From positions 1 through 36,758 of the forward strand of contig JAQUXV010000003.1 of NCBI GenBank assembly GCA_028692205.1: a stretch of DNA of 36,758 nt, in the 5' to 3' direction. The translations under genes and the position numbers were made by a program. Shown here one piece after another: positions 35,901 to 36,758 of the stretch (its first letter is position 1; each line of letters opens with the position of its first letter). This DNA is from Eubacteriales bacterium. GTDB taxonomy: Bacteria; Bacillota_A; Clostridia; Christensenellales; Aristaeellaceae. The notes below the pieces were generated by a model. That model saw only the letters and a list, made by a program, of their open reading frames with translations. It had not been told where the DNA came from and ran no database searches.

Positions 35901-36758
35901 GGATTACTACATCAAGGAACTGTCCGCGCCCGATGGCTGGAAGCTGAATCCCGATGTTTTCCCCATCACCCTCGATCCCTCGGCACAGAGTGATTCTGTC
36001 ATCCGCGTGGCGCTTCCCGAACCCGTGTATGACGAGCTGATCTACACCCGAATCACCCTGACCAAGATGGATATCACAGGCGAGAACACACTTCCCGGCG
36101 CGTTGATTGAAGTCAGCAATAGCAGCGGTGAGGTGATTTACCGCTCTTATACGGATGATAACGGACAAATCCCCGATATTCCCGTAACGCCTGGAACGTA
36201 TACCTTCCGCGAGGTTTTCGCCCCTGACGGCTATGCCTTGAGCGAAGCGGAAATGAGCTTCACGGTGGACGAATACGGCAATGTCACGGGCGATACCGTC
36301 ATCCGCGATGACTATTCCCATGTATCCCTGCGTAAGCAGAATGAGGACGGCCTGCCGTTGGCTGGTGTGGAATTTGCACTGCTAAAAGCGGATGGCTCAA
36401 CGTTAATGACTGCCGTATCCAACGAACTCGGGCTGGTGAGCTTCGAGAGGATCCCCTACGGTAACTACACCATTGTAGAAACCGCGCCGCCTACCGGTTA
36501 CCTCAAGAGCGACACGAGCATCCAGCTCACCGTGGACGGCAGCTTCGTCAATCCGACCGAACCCATTGCCACGGTCGTGAACTGTCCCAACGAGATCATT
36601 CTCAAAAAGGAGGACACGGAAGGAAATCCGCTGGCAGGCACGGCTTTTGCGCTTCTCAATGTCTACGGCGAGCAGATCATGACCGCTGTTTCGGATGCGG
36701 ACGGGATTGCCCGCTTTGTGAAGATCCCCTATGGGCAGTACACGCTCAGCGAAACCCA
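29995..36758 (+). CDS. Giant Cna-B/SpaA-type surface adhesin with thioester domain, partial
   Basis: 2254 codons open to the window edge. ATG 29995 has AAAGGAA 9 nt upstream and a signal peptide (LKIHKLLALLLSVMLLVSALP). Residues 25-110 and 220-300 are E/T/P-rich stalks. A central globular part holds VYCLEH with C474 and VAGQFAIRQ with Q553, the pattern of a TQXA thioester domain that binds host amines. From about residue 720 a long chain of Cna-B/SpaA modules follows, each with an entry strand K.D, an ENG/DANG turn and a TYRIEE-type strand; most carry the Lys/Glu residues for isopeptide bonds. Modules alternate two types, with a 582-bp duplication. The LPXTG-like end is not in the window. Confidence 0.92.
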   Translation, partial: MLKIHKLLALLLSVMLLVSALPITTFAEAESTVDSEETMEPPTDMETIETEGPDTPEATEPSAEPESSNDEAPSDEQAEETPVPEDAPTEEPTVTEPEEEIVPDETAVPVPDSIESAIATNGHVYVMTAGTTDVYATADRTKLIFTITQDSAVLLATEYVPRVDASSVKVWFLTAAGETITAYVSEATISDALLTDEEANVLADTQHAAWVSSDAGELLAFVIAGEKPAMPTEAPAEVIPSQEPTQEPIAEEPTSTPTQEPVLLEEPAEENTPEPVPETTEAPVTEEPTEVPAAEPPSAQAGDFVAITTRTRVYPSIDETAADDYDGELSLGVFVNDASVQVETVEQDSLGRYWYRVLYMYGDDFADGTLKWTDYGTLYVLTSETEETTEQDFTVTDYAFTSVPRTFSLLRSTTPMNGFSLKTINAAIPSLYVGQSGVYGSSGKDSDYLQIAKSTDHGTIYATPHYLNGFTVYCLEHNYPGPGENISGGGQEPTGPYLIVDIDSYRNTPGYSSIIYHDSTLHAIAWVLRHTYPFMVLNRSDSDNEVWSRVAGQFAIRQVIRELEGAQYVRSYWDMDNFYRASGQAPAVYLEYARWLAANGIARASITGNINISGKSVTSANGTYTGTVTLTTDADLMRVSKSVGSLTGNTAGSDGSYYYLNSGDTVSLSSSANSFTLTVESVSSEDEEASFLVGVPSVELQKMLIPQYGSPYEMKSVSVQFEVPLGSVAVTKTDAITGAVLAGAVFELLDTAGNVLQTQTTDASGTVAFANLQPGTYRIREKTAPEGYTVSVTGTQSVSVTAGTVSTVTFANDVMTAKIRIVKTDQLTKQPLSGVEFTITRLFSPAGRNGIGEVAAVITTDENGAAETGWLDWGRYRVEETKVPEHFVDNNFSIEIEAYENGKTYTVEVENEPAKGWIRLTKTDALDDTPIAGVVFDIYANDEYGSELVVNMTTGEDGVALSEPLRKGSYIVREHENPVGYVSEPAELNAVVLSDEITDISASNTPIQGKIRIIKKDQLTGEALSGAEFTITRVSGLPSHNGSNDSEVVAVITTDANGIAESPLLTWGTYRIEETVVPQHFVDNAFSTEAVIDTESQICEIVAENEPAKGWIRITKIDALDGTPIAGVIFDIYANDEYGSELVGNMTTGEDGVAVSEPLCKGSYIVREHENPVGYVSELAELNTVVLSDEITDISASNTPIQGKIRIVKTDQLTGAVLSGAEFTITRVSGLPSHNGSNDGEVVAVITTDANGIAESPLLTWGTYRVEETAVPEHFIDNNFSTEVVIDTESQTYEIVVENEPTKGWLRLTKTDCLNGNPIEGVQFDIYYNDAYGEGLACTMVTGADGIAVSEPLRKGRYIVREHGETAGYVFEEITLDATVKSNETTELFVTNCPVTVKLKLYKRDADEYDGDNPNASSNARASNDLPEPTNISTPATRGDGILTDAEFQVLAGADITDRQGNVVYAKGDIVVDSLKTAGDDASVTTDELWPGLYEIVEITPPTGYQPSETTFFVDARSAATQSTEAVVLYEGLKTNEIMTGRYAIVKFLGDNEVHDDAGIVETPEAGAEFEVYLKSAGSYENAREFERDYITTNQYGYAIAKLLPYGVYVLKQVKGQDGYAIKSPIDIFIRGTEDPDDPPILTINNEAIRYRLKFIKVDAETGNTIAVANTAFKLKDSEGKTVTQTVHYPNEATIDTFYTDETGEVTLPETVTYGLYSIEELVSPDGYLILTEDLDVFVGDEIMNQPGEAYLLELEIPNEPVKGNIVVEKKGLQLTGFETLTDAYGNEIQQPIYEEAYLAGVVFEVRAAETIIGKDGTLWYEQDELVDTITTTASGADASMLLPLGRYYLIETAAPEGYAFDDTHYEADLVYADDQAPLVETKITLVNEYLPVEITLQKEKEILKTTNHDDGIVTQAIANAPGQGFVFGLFNDKDIHYNGGTLMADTLVATGSTDADGNLTFAGHYPHGDYYIKELSAPDGWKLNPDVFPITLDPSAQSDSVIRVALPEPVYDELIYTRITLTKMDITGENTLPGALIEVSNSSGEVIYRSYTDDNGQIPDIPVTPGTYTFREVFAPDGYALSEAEMSFTVDEYGNVTGDTVIRDDYSHVSLRKQNEDGLPLAGVEFALLKADGSTLMTAVSNELGLVSFERIPYGNYTIVETAPPTGYLKSDTSIQLTVDGSFVNPTEPIATVVNCPNEIILKKEDTEGNPLAGTAFALLNVYGEQIMTAVSDADGIARFVKIPYGQYTLSET
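32731..33894 (+). repeat. 582-bp tandem duplication in adhesin gene
   Basis: Starting with CCTGCGAAGG at 32731 and 33313, two head-to-tail copies of 582 bp each encode the same two-module pair (DIYANDEYGSEL type, then ITRVSGLPSHNG type). A partial third copy starts at 33895. By eye the copies are nearly identical in long stretches and otherwise differ mainly at silent positions. In-frame and 3n long. Confidence 0.85.

Overview
The window looks like chromosomal DNA of an anaerobic, low-GC-lineage (Clostridia-type) gut Firmicute. Evidence: strong AGGAGG-type ribosome binding sites, consensus TTGACA/TATAAT promoters, an agr-type peptide quorum system, a class B sortase with a Cna-B/SpaA surface protein, and a PcfB/DUF6017 conjugative module typical of gut clostridial ICEs. 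A Christensenellales-like host is possible but cannot be shown from sequence reading alone. No complete tRNA, rRNA or CRISPR array was seen.

Layout. (1) 1-4400: an edge-truncated MFS transporter (minus) divergent from a P-type cation ATPase (plus). The ATPase has a consensus promoter, a NiCo (czcD) riboswitch and an overlapping intrinsic terminator in its leader. A small L-2-amino-thiazoline-4-carboxylate hydrolase-like frame, coupled by ATGA overlap, is broken by an in-frame TAG. (2) 4430-17640: two convergent sugar operons. The left one has a divergent LacI-type repressor, a substrate-binding protein, two permeases and a GH51 alpha-L-arabinofuranosidase. The right one (minus) has an ArsR-like regulator, a substrate-binding protein, two permeases and a GH127 beta-L-arabinofuranosidase. 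The two meet at a long bidirectional hairpin and together could import and cleave both anomers of arabinofuranosyl oligosaccharides. Neither operon contains its own ABC ATPase, so a shared MsmX-type ATPase is presumably supplied elsewhere.

(3) 17690-24805: a quorum-sensing locus with a separated gene order. LytTR regulator (agrA-like), GHKL kinase (agrC-like) and agrB-like processing protease run on the minus strand. A previously easy-to-miss 42-codon agrD-like propeptide gene (20603-20731) runs divergently on the plus strand. It heads an apparent unit with a secreted 142-residue protein of unknown family, a secreted 368-residue protein, two polytopic membrane proteins and an ABC ATPase. This is the best candidate for an undescribed system: a peptide-signal-controlled secreted effector with its own ABC transporter.

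(4) 24840-25720: a mobile-element junction with a frameshifted tyrosine-recombinase C-terminal remnant, seven exact ATTAGCA heptamers on both sides of a tRNA 3'-end fragment (att-like), and terminators. (5) 25744-36758: an ICE module with parA, parB, a DUF6017 wHTH protein carrying a long DNA hairpin, pcfB, a class B sortase and the first 2254 codons of a giant adhesin. The adhesin has a probable thioester domain and many Cna-B/SpaA repeats, including a 582-bp tandem duplication, and runs off the window.
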